Of a stretch of DNA of 64,000 nt, positions 25,128 through 36,470 are shown piece after piece. The first letter of the stretch is position 1. Each line of letters opens with the position of its first letter. Position numbers and translations under genes: made by a program. This DNA is from Evansella sp. LMS18 (GTDB lineage Bacteria > Bacillota > Bacilli > Bacillales > Salisediminibacteriaceae), in the NCBI RefSeq assembly GCF_024362785.1, contig NZ_CP093301.1, forward strand, positions 2,418,001 to 2,482,000, in the 5' to 3' direction. Below the pieces are notes generated by a model, which made no database searches, was not told the origin of the DNA, and worked only from the letters and a program-made list of their open reading frames with translations.

Positions 25128-25158
25128 AAATCTTGTCGCTAAAAACGACAAAACATTT

Positions 25159-25175
25159 TGTTCCTTGAAAACTGA
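25159..25175 (+). promoter_or_regulatory. boxA-like antitermination site in the 16S leader
   Basis: TGTTCCTTGAAAACTGA resembles the boxA/leader box found before 16S genes in bacilli. A related TGCCCTTTGAAAACTG occurs in the 16S-23S spacer at 26945-26960. Confidence 0.5.
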
Positions 25176-25272
25176 ACAACAAGCCAAGCGAAGTGGGATA
25201 TGAAAATATCCCGTCAATCGAAAGAGTAATCTTTCAAATTAAATGATGTCAGAGACATCAAACTCGTTTCAA

Positions 25273-26842
<1,570 letters not shown>

Positions 26843-27074
26843 AAGGAGCTTAAAAGGCTCATACCTTTTTAAAGCTTCGCTTGAGCTATTGTTCAGTTTT
26901 GAAGGAATAAATCCTTCAATTAAGAGACATACTTGTCTCATTATTGCCCTTTGAAAACTGGATAACGATTAACTGATTGATGATCACCGGTTGTTTTAAT
27001 TAAAAGTGTAAACTTTTAACGAGTACAACCGAGTGTCTTAGATAAGGCTAAATGTAGACGCCATTTTTTAACAT
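26843..27074 (+). other. 16S-23S internal transcribed spacer without tRNA genes
   Basis: A 232-bp spacer containing a boxA-like TGCCCTTTGAAAACTG (26945-26960) and processing-stem sequences flanking the rRNAs. No tRNA-Ile or tRNA-Ala lies here; both are in the downstream cluster. Confidence 0.8.
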
Positions 27075-30008
<2,934 letters not shown>

Positions 30009-30082
30009 ATTTGTCTTACTAAGCAAGATTATCAATCAGAAAAAGTTATCCAGTTTTGAGAGGGCAACCTTTCAACTTCATA

Positions 30083-30199
30083 GTCCAGTGACGATAGCGA
30101 AGAGGCCACACCCGTTCCCATGCCGAACACGGTAGTTAAGCTCTTCAGCGCCGATGGTAGTTGGGGGCTCTCCCCCTGTGAGAGTAGGACGTCGCTGGG
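30083..30199 (+). rRNA. rrf: 5S ribosomal RNA
   Basis: The terminal helix CCAGTGAC...GTCGCTGG closes a typical Bacillus 5S sequence that includes CACACCCGTTCCCATGCCGA and the CGCCGATGGTAGTTGGGG region. It lies 74 bp after the 23S gene and about 36 bp before the first tRNA. Confidence 0.93.
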
Positions 30200-30235
30200 C
30201 AGCCCGGGGCTAACTATGTTAGTCCCGTTTCTATC

Positions 30236-30311
30236 GGGGCCTTAGCTCAGCTGGGAGAGCGCCTGCCTTGCACGCAGGAGGTCAGCGGTTCGATCCCGCT
30301 AGGCTCCACCA
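30236..30311 (+). tRNA. tRNA-Ala (TGC)
   Basis: Cloverleaf with acceptor GGGGCCT/AGGCTCC, anticodon TGC and encoded CCA. First tRNA after 5S. Confidence 0.95.
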
Positions 30312-30339
30312 TTTTTAATAATATTTTCTGTGATTGTAT

Positions 30340-30416
30340 GGCGGTGTAGCTCAGCTGGCTAGAGCGTACGGTTCATACCCGTGAGGTCGGGGGTTCGATC
30401 CCCTCCGCCGCTACCA
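30340..30416 (+). tRNA. tRNA-Met (CAT), elongator
   Basis: GGCGGTGTAGCTCAG start, anticodon CAT, CCA encoded. As I recall it, close to the B. subtilis elongator tRNA-Met. Confidence 0.92.
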
Positions 30417-30423
30417 TAATTAT

Positions 30424-30500
30424 GGACCCTTAGCTCAGTTGGTTAGAGCAACCGGCTCATAACCGGTTGGTCGTAGGTTCGAGTCCTACAGGGTCCACCA
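30424..30500 (+). tRNA. tRNA-Ile2 (CAT, lysidine type)
   Basis: GGACCCTTAGCTCAG start, anticodon CAT, CCA encoded. The body resembles the Bacillus tRNA-Ile whose C34 is modified by TilS to read AUA, and the position after elongator Met matches trnB order. Confidence 0.8.
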
Positions 30501-30527
30501 TTTTTATAAGTCATTGAAGTAAGCTTA

Positions 30528-30548
30528 ATATCGTCGCGGGGTGGAGCA
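30528..30548 (+). repeat. Duplicated 5' end of tRNA-fMet (truncated copy)
   Basis: These 21 bp are identical to 30666-30686, which includes the first 14 nt of the intact tRNA-fMet (CGCGGGGTGGAGCA) and 7 nt before it. The rest of the tRNA is missing here and is replaced by a structured spacer that runs to the intact gene 138 bp downstream. Confidence 0.85.
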
Positions 30549-30580
30549 AGAAGCGATTCTTCTCCGAATAAGCTGCGACT

Positions 30581-30628
30581 TGTCCCGACGTATATACTTC
30601 GAAGCATAAGTTAGAAGAGGAAGGGACA
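30581..30628 (+). repeat. Structured spacer core, copy A (fMet locus)
   Basis: A hairpin is closed by TGTCCC and GGGACA, with the internal boxes GACGTAT and AGAAGAGGAA. It matches copy B at 32413-32459, where the closing stem is TGTTTC/GAAACA, a compensatory change at two base pairs. Flanking TCCGAA/CATCNTCCGAAA sequences are also shared. Confidence 0.7.
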
Positions 30629-30672
30629 GAAGCACATCTTTGAAACAGCATCATCCGAAACTTTCATATCGT

Positions 30673-30749
<77 letters not shown>

Positions 30750-30849
30750 AACCGTAAACTTCTTCGAATAAACTCCAGTGTAGGTTTTGCGACGAGTAAC
30801 CGCAGGAGCAAATAACCTGATGGAGAGAAGTTAATTATATGTTTCATCT

Positions 30850-30925
30850 GGTCCCGTGGTGTAGCGGTTAACATGCCTGCCTGTCACGCAGGAGATCGCG
30901 GGTTCGATTCCCGTCGGGACCGCCA
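30850..30925 (+). tRNA. tRNA-Asp (GTC)
   Basis: GGTCCCG/CGGGACC acceptor, anticodon GTC, CCA encoded. The 100-bp spacer before it can fold into a long nested hairpin (AACTTCT...AGAAGTT, ACTCCA...TGGAG, GGTT...AACC). Confidence 0.94.
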
Positions 30926-30950
30926 TTTTATTTTTTTTTAGAATATTTAA

Positions 30951-31026
<76 letters not shown>

Positions 31027-31043
31027 TTTAGTTTTATAAGTGT

Positions 31044-31128
31044 GGAGGGGTAGCGAAGTGGCTAAACGCGGCGGACTGTAAATCCGCTCCCTCCGGGTTC
31101 GGCGGTTCGAATCCGTCCCCCTCCACCA
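31044..31128 (+). tRNA. tRNA-Tyr (GTA)
   Basis: 85 nt with a long variable arm, GGAGGGG/CCCCTCC acceptor, anticodon GTA, CCA encoded. Confidence 0.93.
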
Positions 31129-31137
31129 TTCTATTAA

Positions 31138-31214
31138 GGCGGTTGTGGCGAAGTGGTTAACGCACCGGATTGTGGTTCCGGCATTCGTGGGTTCGATTCC
31201 CATCAGCCGCCCCA
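31138..31214 (+). tRNA. tRNA-His (GTG)
   Basis: Carries the extra 5' G typical of tRNA-His, anticodon GTG, ends CCCCA. Confidence 0.93.
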
Positions 31215-31224
31215 TATATATTAA

Positions 31225-31299
31225 TGGGCTATAGCCAAGCGGTAAGGCACCGGATTTTGATTCCGTGATTCGCAGGTTCGAATCCTGCTAGCCCAGCCA
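31225..31299 (+). tRNA. tRNA-Gln (TTG)
   Basis: TGGGCTA/TAGCCCA acceptor, anticodon TTG, CCA encoded. Confidence 0.93.
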
Positions 31300-31306
31300 T
31301 TATTAA

Positions 31307-31381
31307 GCGGGAGTAGTTCAGTGGTAGAACACCACCTTGCCAAGGTGGGGGTCGCGAGTTCGAATCTCGTCTTCCGCTCCA
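31307..31381 (+). tRNA. tRNA-Gly (GCC)
   Basis: GCGGGAG acceptor, anticodon GCC, ends TCCA. Confidence 0.93.
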
Positions 31382-31390
31382 ATTTTTCAA

Positions 31391-31465
31391 GGCGGCATAG
31401 CCAAGTGGTAAGGCACGGGTCTGCAAAACCCTTATGCCCCGGTTCAAATCCGGGTGCCGCCTCCA
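31391..31465 (+). tRNA. tRNA-Cys (GCA)
   Basis: GGCGGCA acceptor, anticodon GCA, ends TCCA. Confidence 0.93.
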
Positions 31466-31490
31466 TTTTCACTAATCTTTTTAACCTCTA

Positions 31491-31579
31491 GCCGGGGTGG
31501 TGGAATTGGCAGACACACAGGACTTAAAATCCTGCGGTAGGTGACTACCGTGCCGGTTCAAGTCCGGCCCTCGGCACCA
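31491..31579 (+). tRNA. tRNA-Leu (TAA)
   Basis: 89 nt with a long variable arm (GGTAGGTGACTACC), anticodon TAA, CCA encoded. Confidence 0.93.
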
Positions 31580-31586
31580 AAATGAA

Positions 31587-31663
31587 CGGGAAGTGGCTCA
31601 GCTTGGTAGAGCACCTGGTTTGGGACCAGGGGGTCGCAGGTTCAAATCCTGTCTTCCCGACCA
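31587..31663 (+). tRNA. tRNA-Pro (TGG)
   Basis: CGGGAAG/CTTCCCG acceptor, anticodon TGG, CCA encoded. Confidence 0.93.
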
Positions 31664-31703
31664 TTGTACTTATTTTAGACAAGCTGAATTTTCTCAATAA
31701 TAT

Positions 31704-31777
31704 GCGGGTGTAGTTTAGTGGTAAAACCTCAGCCTTCCAAGCTGATGTCGTGAGTTCGATTCTCATCACCCGCTCCA
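31704..31777 (+). tRNA. tRNA-Gly (TCC)
   Basis: GCGGGTG/CACCCGC acceptor, anticodon TCC, ends TCCA. Second glycine isoacceptor of the cluster. Confidence 0.93.
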
Positions 31778-31833
31778 AATTCAACCTCTTGCACAATTCA
31801 TAGATACATGGTAGACTTACAATTGCTGCTTGA

Positions 31834-31910
<77 letters not shown>

Positions 31911-31917
31911 TAGTTAT

Positions 31918-31993
31918 TCCACAGTAGCTCAGTTGGTAGAGCAATCGGCTGTTAACCGATCGGTCGCAGGTTCGAGTCCTGCCTGTGGAGCCA
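31918..31993 (+). tRNA. tRNA-Asn (GTT)
   Basis: TCCACAG/CTGTGGA acceptor, anticodon GTT, CCA encoded. The next tRNA begins 1 nt after its CCA. Confidence 0.94.
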
Positions 31994-31994
31994 C

Positions 31995-32087
31995 GGAGGA
32001 ATACCCAAGTCTGGCTGAAGGGATCGGTCTTGAAAACCGACAGGGGTGTCAAAGCCCGCGGGGGTTCGAATCCCTCTTCCTCCGCCA
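31995..32087 (+). tRNA. tRNA-Ser (TGA)
   Basis: 93 nt with a long variable arm, GGAGGAA acceptor, anticodon TGA, CCA encoded. Confidence 0.92.
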
Positions 32088-32121
32088 TAATAACTTTAAC
32101 TATAGCTTATATTAATTAATT

Positions 32122-32196
32122 GGCCCGTTGGTCAAGTGGTTAAGACACCGCCCTTTCACGGCGGTAACACGGGTTCGAATCCCGTACGGGTCACCA
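32122..32196 (+). tRNA. tRNA-Glu (TTC)
   Basis: GGCCCGT/ACGGGTC acceptor, anticodon TTC, CCA encoded. Confidence 0.93.
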
Positions 32197-32202
32197 CTTA
32201 CT

Positions 32203-32278
32203 GGAGGATTAGCTCAGTTGGGAGAGCACCTGCCTTACAAGCAGGGGGTCGGCGGTTCGAGCCCGTCATCCTCCACCA
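32203..32278 (+). tRNA. tRNA-Val (TAC)
   Basis: GGAGGAT/ATCCTCC acceptor, anticodon TAC, CCA encoded. Confidence 0.93.
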
Positions 32279-32283
32279 TTTTT

Positions 32284-32359
<76 letters not shown>

Positions 32360-32363
32360 GTAA

Positions 32364-32380
32364 GAGCCATTAGCTCAGTT
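32364..32380 (+). repeat. Duplicated 5' end of tRNA-Lys (truncated copy)
   Basis: GAGCCATTAGCTCAGTT is identical to the first 17 nt of the intact tRNA-Lys at 32524. The remainder of the tRNA is absent and replaced by a structured spacer ending at the intact gene 160 bp downstream. Confidence 0.85.
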
Positions 32381-32412
32381 ACGAGCGTTTACTTCACGCC
32401 AATACATCGAGT

Positions 32413-32459
32413 TGTTTCGACGTATGAACTACGTAGCAATGCTTGAAGAGGAAGAAACA
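32413..32459 (+). repeat. Structured spacer core, copy B (Lys locus)
   Basis: Hairpin closed by TGTTTC/GAAACA with GACGTAT and TGAAGAGGAA inside; relative of copy A at 30581-30628 with compensatory stem changes. Confidence 0.7.
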
Positions 32460-32523
32460 GGTAACACATCGGAGCGAAACATCGTCCGAAAGCAGCATGA
32501 AAATTCATCATTGAATATACTGC

Positions 32524-32599
32524 GAGCCATTAGCTCAGTTGGTAGAGCATCTGACTTTTAATCAGAGGGTCGAAGGTTCGAGTCCTTCATGGCTCACCA
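32524..32599 (+). tRNA. tRNA-Lys (TTT)
   Basis: GAGCCAT/ATGGCTC acceptor, anticodon TTT, CCA encoded. Confidence 0.94.
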
Positions 32600-32610
32600 T
32601 TTTTTATATT

Positions 32611-32697
32611 GCGGGTGTGGCGGAATTGGCAGACGCGCTAGAATCAGGCTCTAGTGTCTTAACAGACGTGGGGGTTCGACTCCCTTCACCCGCACCA
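32611..32697 (+). tRNA. tRNA-Leu (CAG)
   Basis: 87 nt with a long variable arm. Anticodon stem CTAGA/TCTAG closes the loop ATCAGGC, giving anticodon CAG. Second leucine isoacceptor. Confidence 0.9.
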
Positions 32698-32728
32698 AAC
32701 TTAGATTTTAGGTATAATTACTCTGCGA

Positions 32729-32805
32729 GCGCCCTTAGCTCAGCAGGATAGAGCGACAGCCTCCTAAGCTGTAGGCCAGAGGTTCGAATCCTCTAGGGCG
32801 CGCCA
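32729..32805 (+). tRNA. tRNA-Arg (CCT)
   Basis: GCGCCCT/AGGGCGC acceptor, anticodon CCT, CCA encoded. Last tRNA; TATAAT occurs 11 bp upstream but has no clear -35. Confidence 0.92.
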
Positions 32806-32870
32806 AGGAACCTAATAATATAATTAACACCTTTTTTATACATACTTGTTATTCTCTTTTATGAGCAAAG

Positions 32871-32905
32871 GGCGTACTAAATCCGAAAATTTAGTACGTC
32901 TTTTT
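32871..32905 (+). terminator. Terminator of the rRNA-tRNA transcription unit
   Basis: GGCGTACTAAAT pairs with ATTTAGTACGTC, followed by TTTTTATA. It lies about 65 nt after the last tRNA. Confidence 0.88.
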
Positions 32906-33010
32906 ATATATTATGCAACCCCTAATATGGTTAATTAACAGGGTTCAGATGCTGTATATTTTTCCTAAAAAATTCAGCGTTTGTAAAACTGGGCTGGTTA
33001 GCAAGTTTAA

Positions 33011-33039
33011 TCGACATGTTCATTTAGATAAGGTATTAT
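33011..33039 (+). promoter_or_regulatory. Sigma-A-type promoter of the second RsbR-type gene
   Basis: TCGACA, 17-bp spacer, TATTAT, about 50 bp before the ATG at 33090. Confidence 0.55.
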
Positions 33040-33089
33040 GTTAGTTAGATTTAAGTAAAAAATAAATTGAGCTCCGGAGGCGGGAATTA

Positions 33090-33932
33090 ATGCATAGAAA
33101 TAAGGAACTCTACGACTTTCTATTAAATCATGCTGAGGAAATTACAGAAGAATGGTACCGGACCTTAGAAAAAAATGATCCTTCCGGTGTATATATATCT
33201 GAAGATCCTGATGTTATTAATAATGTAAAAAGACAAAATTATGAGTTTCATCTCGCTTTCTTTAAAATTTTTGTTACGGAGAAAGAAGAATTTTTAAGTA
33301 ATCTGGAAAAGTGGATTGGTGAGGTAGCACAGGATGAGGAGCATCTTAACACACCATTACACAGGATTTTGAAAGAATTTTACAGAACACAGGAAATGTA
33401 TATTTCAAGAATTGATCAGTTTGTTGAAGAGAGACAAGATAAATATACCATTAAAGAGATGACTTCCTGGTATCAAATTGTGGATCTTACAATGTTTAAA
33501 ATCCTAGTCAGGTTTACAGAGGAGCACACTAATTATTCTCAGAAAAGACTTCAGGAACAGCAGGAACTTATATTAGAGTTGAGCTCGCCGATAATCACAC
33601 TTAATGAGCAGGTTGCGCTGCTCCCTCTCGTGGGCGAAGTGGATGAGTGCAGGGCGAAAATTATATTAGAAAAAACCCTTGAGGAATGTTCCCGTCTTGG
33701 GGTGAATCATTTACTGCTTGATCTGTCGGGAGTAGCAGTAATGGATAGAATTGTTGCCCGAGAGCTGGGGCAGTTAATTGATGCCCTGAAGTTAGTAGGA
33801 GTAGAAACCACACTTTCAGGATTAAGACCTGAGATAGCACAGTCAGCAGTACAGTTAGGTCTTAATTTTGGAAAAGTATCGATAAAACCATCTCTGTCAA
33901 ACACAATAAAAGTTATGGAATTGTCACTTTAA
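33090..33932 (+). CDS. RsbR-like STAS protein lacking both phosphoacceptor threonines
   Basis: A 280-residue paralogue of the protein at 5012-5851, with an N-terminal RsbRD-type helical sensor (1-160) and a C-terminal STAS domain (168-278). At the positions of the two RsbT-target threonines it has Glu (E186 in VGEVDECRA) and Arg (R220 in VAVMDRIVAREL). A CGGAGGCGGGA ribosome site precedes the ATG, with a sigma-A-like promoter upstream and a terminator after. In known stressosomes these threonines control release of RsbT, so this copy may be constitutively in one state or act only as a scaffold or sensor. It is a single gene beside the tRNA cluster. Confidence 0.85.
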   Translation: MHRNKELYDFLLNHAEEITEEWYRTLEKNDPSGVYISEDPDVINNVKRQNYEFHLAFFKIFVTEKEEFLSNLEKWIGEVAQDEEHLNTPLHRILKEFYRTQEMYISRIDQFVEERQDKYTIKEMTSWYQIVDLTMFKILVRFTEEHTNYSQKRLQEQQELILELSSPIITLNEQVALLPLVGEVDECRAKIILEKTLEECSRLGVNHLLLDLSGVAVMDRIVARELGQLIDALKLVGVETTLSGLRPEIAQSAVQLGLNFGKVSIKPSLSNTIKVMELSL

Positions 33933-33945
33933 TAGATATTTAACA

Positions 33946-33978
33946 GGAAGGCCGCATTGATGTGGGCTTCTTTTTTTA
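33946..33978 (+). terminator. Terminator of the second RsbR-type gene
   Basis: GAAGGCCGCA pairs with TGTGGGCTTC (with wobble), followed by seven T. Confidence 0.8.
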
Positions 33979-34095
33979 GCAAATTAGACAGGATACTAAT
34001 GAAAAAACCAGTTATATACCCTGGGAGTTGCGCAGAATTTGACAAACTGGACTAGATAGGTTATAATGTCCCCAACAGTGGAGGGGGAGATAGAG

Positions 34096-34944
34096 GTGGA
34101 AAAACATAATTCAGAATATACTGGCATGTTAGATTCCTTTGCTGGCTATCTCTCCGCAAAGGGTAGATCAGAAAATACGATTAAGACCTATATCGGGGTG
34201 TTGCAATTATTTTTGCAGTGGATGAACACTAACGGGAGAGTGATGAATGAACTCTCCTCAAAAGATATAGAGGATTACCTTGATTTTTTAGAAAATAAAC
34301 AAAAGCGCAGCACTTCAACGATTAAGAAGACATGCAACACCCTTAATACGTTTGCAAAATCTATCGGGCGACCGGAAATTGTTCAGGATATTCCTGTCTT
34401 TGAAAAAGAAGAAGGAGAGTTCTTTCCGGAAGCAATGACGGAGAAAGAGGTTCAGGAGCTGCTAAACCAGATTGAAAAGGACGGTAATAAAAGGAACATA
34501 GCGATTGCTTATACACTTTTAGAAACAGGCGTCCGTGTATCTGAACTATGCTCTTTAAACATTAGAGACATTGAATTAAATTCAAAACATCATACTGGCC
34601 AGCTTACTGTAAGAGGCCAGGGGAATGATCAACAGCGGACTATACCGCTGCCTAAATCCCTCGTTCATCACCTGAAGGAGTATTTGGAAACAAGGATGGA
34701 CGAAGAAAAAGCAGTATTTTTATCAAACTATAATAAAAGAATTTCATCCCGGACAGTGCAGCATATGTTAAAGCAATACGGCGTATATCCCCATAAACTG
34801 CGGCATACGTTTTGCTACAGGCTTATTGAAAAAGGACTTGATGTTTCGATTGTGGCACAGCTGGCAGGACATTCCGATATCCATGTAACGAAACAATATA
34901 TAAAGGCTGTTAAATTAGCAGAGGAAGAAATAAAAGAAGCGTAG
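34096..34944 (+). CDS. XerC/D-type tyrosine recombinase with altered active-site lysine
   Basis: A 282-residue integrase-fold protein. The N-terminal SAM-like core-binding domain (about 10-95) has SENTIKTYIGVLQLFLQW. The catalytic domain (about 112-275) shows R147 (LETGVRVSEL), H233-x2-R236 (HKLRHTF), H259 (LAGHSDI) and the nucleophile Y268 (TKQYIK). The beta-hairpin that normally reads GKGxKxR is GQGNDQQR, so the usual catalytic Lys is Gln (Q175). GTG 34096 is chosen because GGAGGGGGAGATAGAG precedes it; an ATG at 34066 is possible. The role could be chromosome dimer resolution-like or mobile-element integration. It lies 1.3 kb after the tRNA cluster. Confidence 0.85.
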   Translation: MEKHNSEYTGMLDSFAGYLSAKGRSENTIKTYIGVLQLFLQWMNTNGRVMNELSSKDIEDYLDFLENKQKRSTSTIKKTCNTLNTFAKSIGRPEIVQDIPVFEKEEGEFFPEAMTEKEVQELLNQIEKDGNKRNIAIAYTLLETGVRVSELCSLNIRDIELNSKHHTGQLTVRGQGNDQQRTIPLPKSLVHHLKEYLETRMDEEKAVFLSNYNKRISSRTVQHMLKQYGVYPHKLRHTFCYRLIEKGLDVSIVAQLAGHSDIHVTKQYIKAVKLAEEEIKEA

Positions 34945-34970
34945 AGTCAGCAAACTCTGCGCTTTTTTTG
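34939..34970 (+). terminator. Terminator of the recombinase gene
   Basis: GCGTAGAGT pairs with ACTCTGCGC, followed by seven T. The 5' arm overlaps the stop codon. Confidence 0.85.
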
Positions 34971-35050
34971 TATTTTTAGAGAGTATTCTATTGTATTTTT
35001 GTGTGAGGTAGAATATCTTTAGGTTAACCCTGTCAGAAAGGAAGTGAGTT

Positions 35051-35974
35051 ATGAGCTCTGTCTCATGTATTAAACCCCGCTTAACCCCTCGTGAAATTGT
35101 GTATTTTCAGGCGCTTTTGCCCCGTTTCCCATTGTCCACAAATGACCTCAATTATTATCGCAACAAAGTGAAAGGCTATGAAGGCGAATGTTTCTTCGAT
35201 AATTTGCTTCTTAAGAATTTTTCAACGCAAGGTTATCTTGTCCCCTATTTAAACTTTGAGCAAAACAACACCAGCTGCCAAATCGATACACTGTTAATCA
35301 CCCAGCAGAAAATATATCTGTTTGAAGTGAAAAATTTTGAAGGTGAACATTATATCGAGGGCGGTAACTGGTGCCTGCGAGCTTCAAATAAAACGATAAC
35401 TAATCCTGTCCACCAGATGCAAAGAGCTGAAACTCTTCTTCGCCAGTTGCTTAAGCCCCTCCGTTTGGATATCCAGATTGAATCCTATGTCGTATTTGTA
35501 AACCCGGAATTTACTTTATATCATGCTCCGTTTGATCTTCCTGTTATTTTACCCACGCAGTTAAACCGCTTTATGAAGACATTGAGTCATCAAACATCCA
35601 CTCTTTATAATAGCCACAGGAAGCTGGCTGAATTTCTTCTTGATAACCATCTGGATGATCCCGAAAGTAGACGTAAAGTAAAATATGATTATGAAAATTT
35701 AAAGAAGGGAGCGATTTGCAGTAAATGCAGCTCGTTTGATGTTGTTGTGGGTTATCACAAAACAATCTGTGACTATTGTGGACATAGTCAAGCTAATGAG
35801 GAAAACTTACTTGAAGCGATTAAGGCCTTTAAGCTGCTGTTTCCGGAAAAGAGAGTTACTATAAATAATATTAATGAATGGTCTAACTCTGAACATTCCA
35901 CAAAGACTATCAGAAGAGTATTAAAAAACAATTTTGAGCTGGTAAACCTTGGTAGATACAGTTATTATGTATAG
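35051..35974 (+). CDS. NERD-domain protein with zinc ribbon
   Basis: A 307-residue cytoplasmic protein. The nuclease-related NERD domain (about residues 38-150) has the expected acidic and lysine residues in KGYEGECFFDNLL, QIDTLLITQQKIYLFEVKNFEG and NPVHQMQRAE. A four-cysteine zinc ribbon follows (CSKCSS...CDYCGH, about 225-250), then a C-terminal helical region. NERD proteins are thought to act in DNA processing, but no biochemical role is firmly known. AGAAAGGAAGTGAG precedes the ATG. It is a single gene after the recombinase; a 52-bp repeat array begins within 10 nt of the stop. Confidence 0.8.
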   Translation: MSSVSCIKPRLTPREIVYFQALLPRFPLSTNDLNYYRNKVKGYEGECFFDNLLLKNFSTQGYLVPYLNFEQNNTSCQIDTLLITQQKIYLFEVKNFEGEHYIEGGNWCLRASNKTITNPVHQMQRAETLLRQLLKPLRLDIQIESYVVFVNPEFTLYHAPFDLPVILPTQLNRFMKTLSHQTSTLYNSHRKLAEFLLDNHLDDPESRRKVKYDYENLKKGAICSKCSSFDVVVGYHKTICDYCGHSQANEENLLEAIKAFKLLFPEKRVTINNINEWSNSEHSTKTIRRVLKNNFELVNLGRYSYYV

Positions 35975-35978
35975 CTAA

Positions 35979-36196
35979 TATAAGGAAAGAGCGTCCATCA
36001 TACCTGAACTTCGGAAAATGAGAGTGGAAAGGTAATGCTGGAGTGTCCATCATGCCCGAACTTCGGAAAATGAGAGTGGAAAGGTAACGCTGGAGTGTCC
36101 ATCATGCCCGAACTTCGGAAAATGAGAGTGGAAAGGTAACGCTGGAGTGTCCATCATGCCCGAATTTAACAAAAATAAGAGCAGAAAGGTAACATA
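35979..36196 (+). repeat. 52-bp tandem repeat, about four copies (same family as 21191-21774)
   Basis: Units at 36031, 36083 and 36135 are 52 bp apart, with a partial unit before (from about 35979) and a fragment at 36187. The consensus reads GGTAACGCTGGAGTGTCC, then ATCATGC, then CCGAACTTCGG, then AAAATGAGAGTGGAAA. Length and core match the 21-kb array, but the last third of the unit differs. It lies between convergent genes. Confidence 0.9.
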
Positions 36197-36253
36197 AATT
36201 CCTCCAGCATCCTAATAAACATGCATCCACCCTCTGCTGCGTCAAAAACAACC

Positions 36254-36288
36254 CAAAAAACCAGACGCTCTTATATATGAGCGCCTGG
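36254..36288 (-). terminator. Terminator downstream of the RND transporter gene
   Basis: CCAGACGCTC and GAGCGCCTGG form a stem (one mismatch) whose minus-strand 3' side runs into TTTTTTGGG. It lies about 180 nt past the stop codon, leaving a non-coding tail with no assigned function. Confidence 0.75.
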
Positions 36289-36470
36289 CAGGTTTTGCAG
36301 CTTCGTATTCGCAGTACATCAATTCCATTAAAAACCGCAGCTTCACAGTATTCTAATTCGTATATCCGGGTTTCGGCAAGGCCCAAATCCAAATTCCCCA
36401 AACCCTGCAACACCACATTGCCCAAGCCCGATGCTCCCGACTTACTCAGCACCAACTACCTCCCAGCTGC

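Noticed and set aside
33005..33037. Sigma-B-type promoter (GTTTAA ... GGTATT) before the second RsbR-type gene
   Set aside because: The 21-bp gap is too long for sigma-B; the sigma-A pair TCGACA-N17-TATTAT in the same place fits better.
36102..36455. Minus-strand frame of 117 codons starting GTG after GGGAGG, just past the RND gene
   Set aside because: It crosses a terminator hairpin and then runs into the 52-bp repeats; composition is unconvincing. A short true peptide cannot be excluded.
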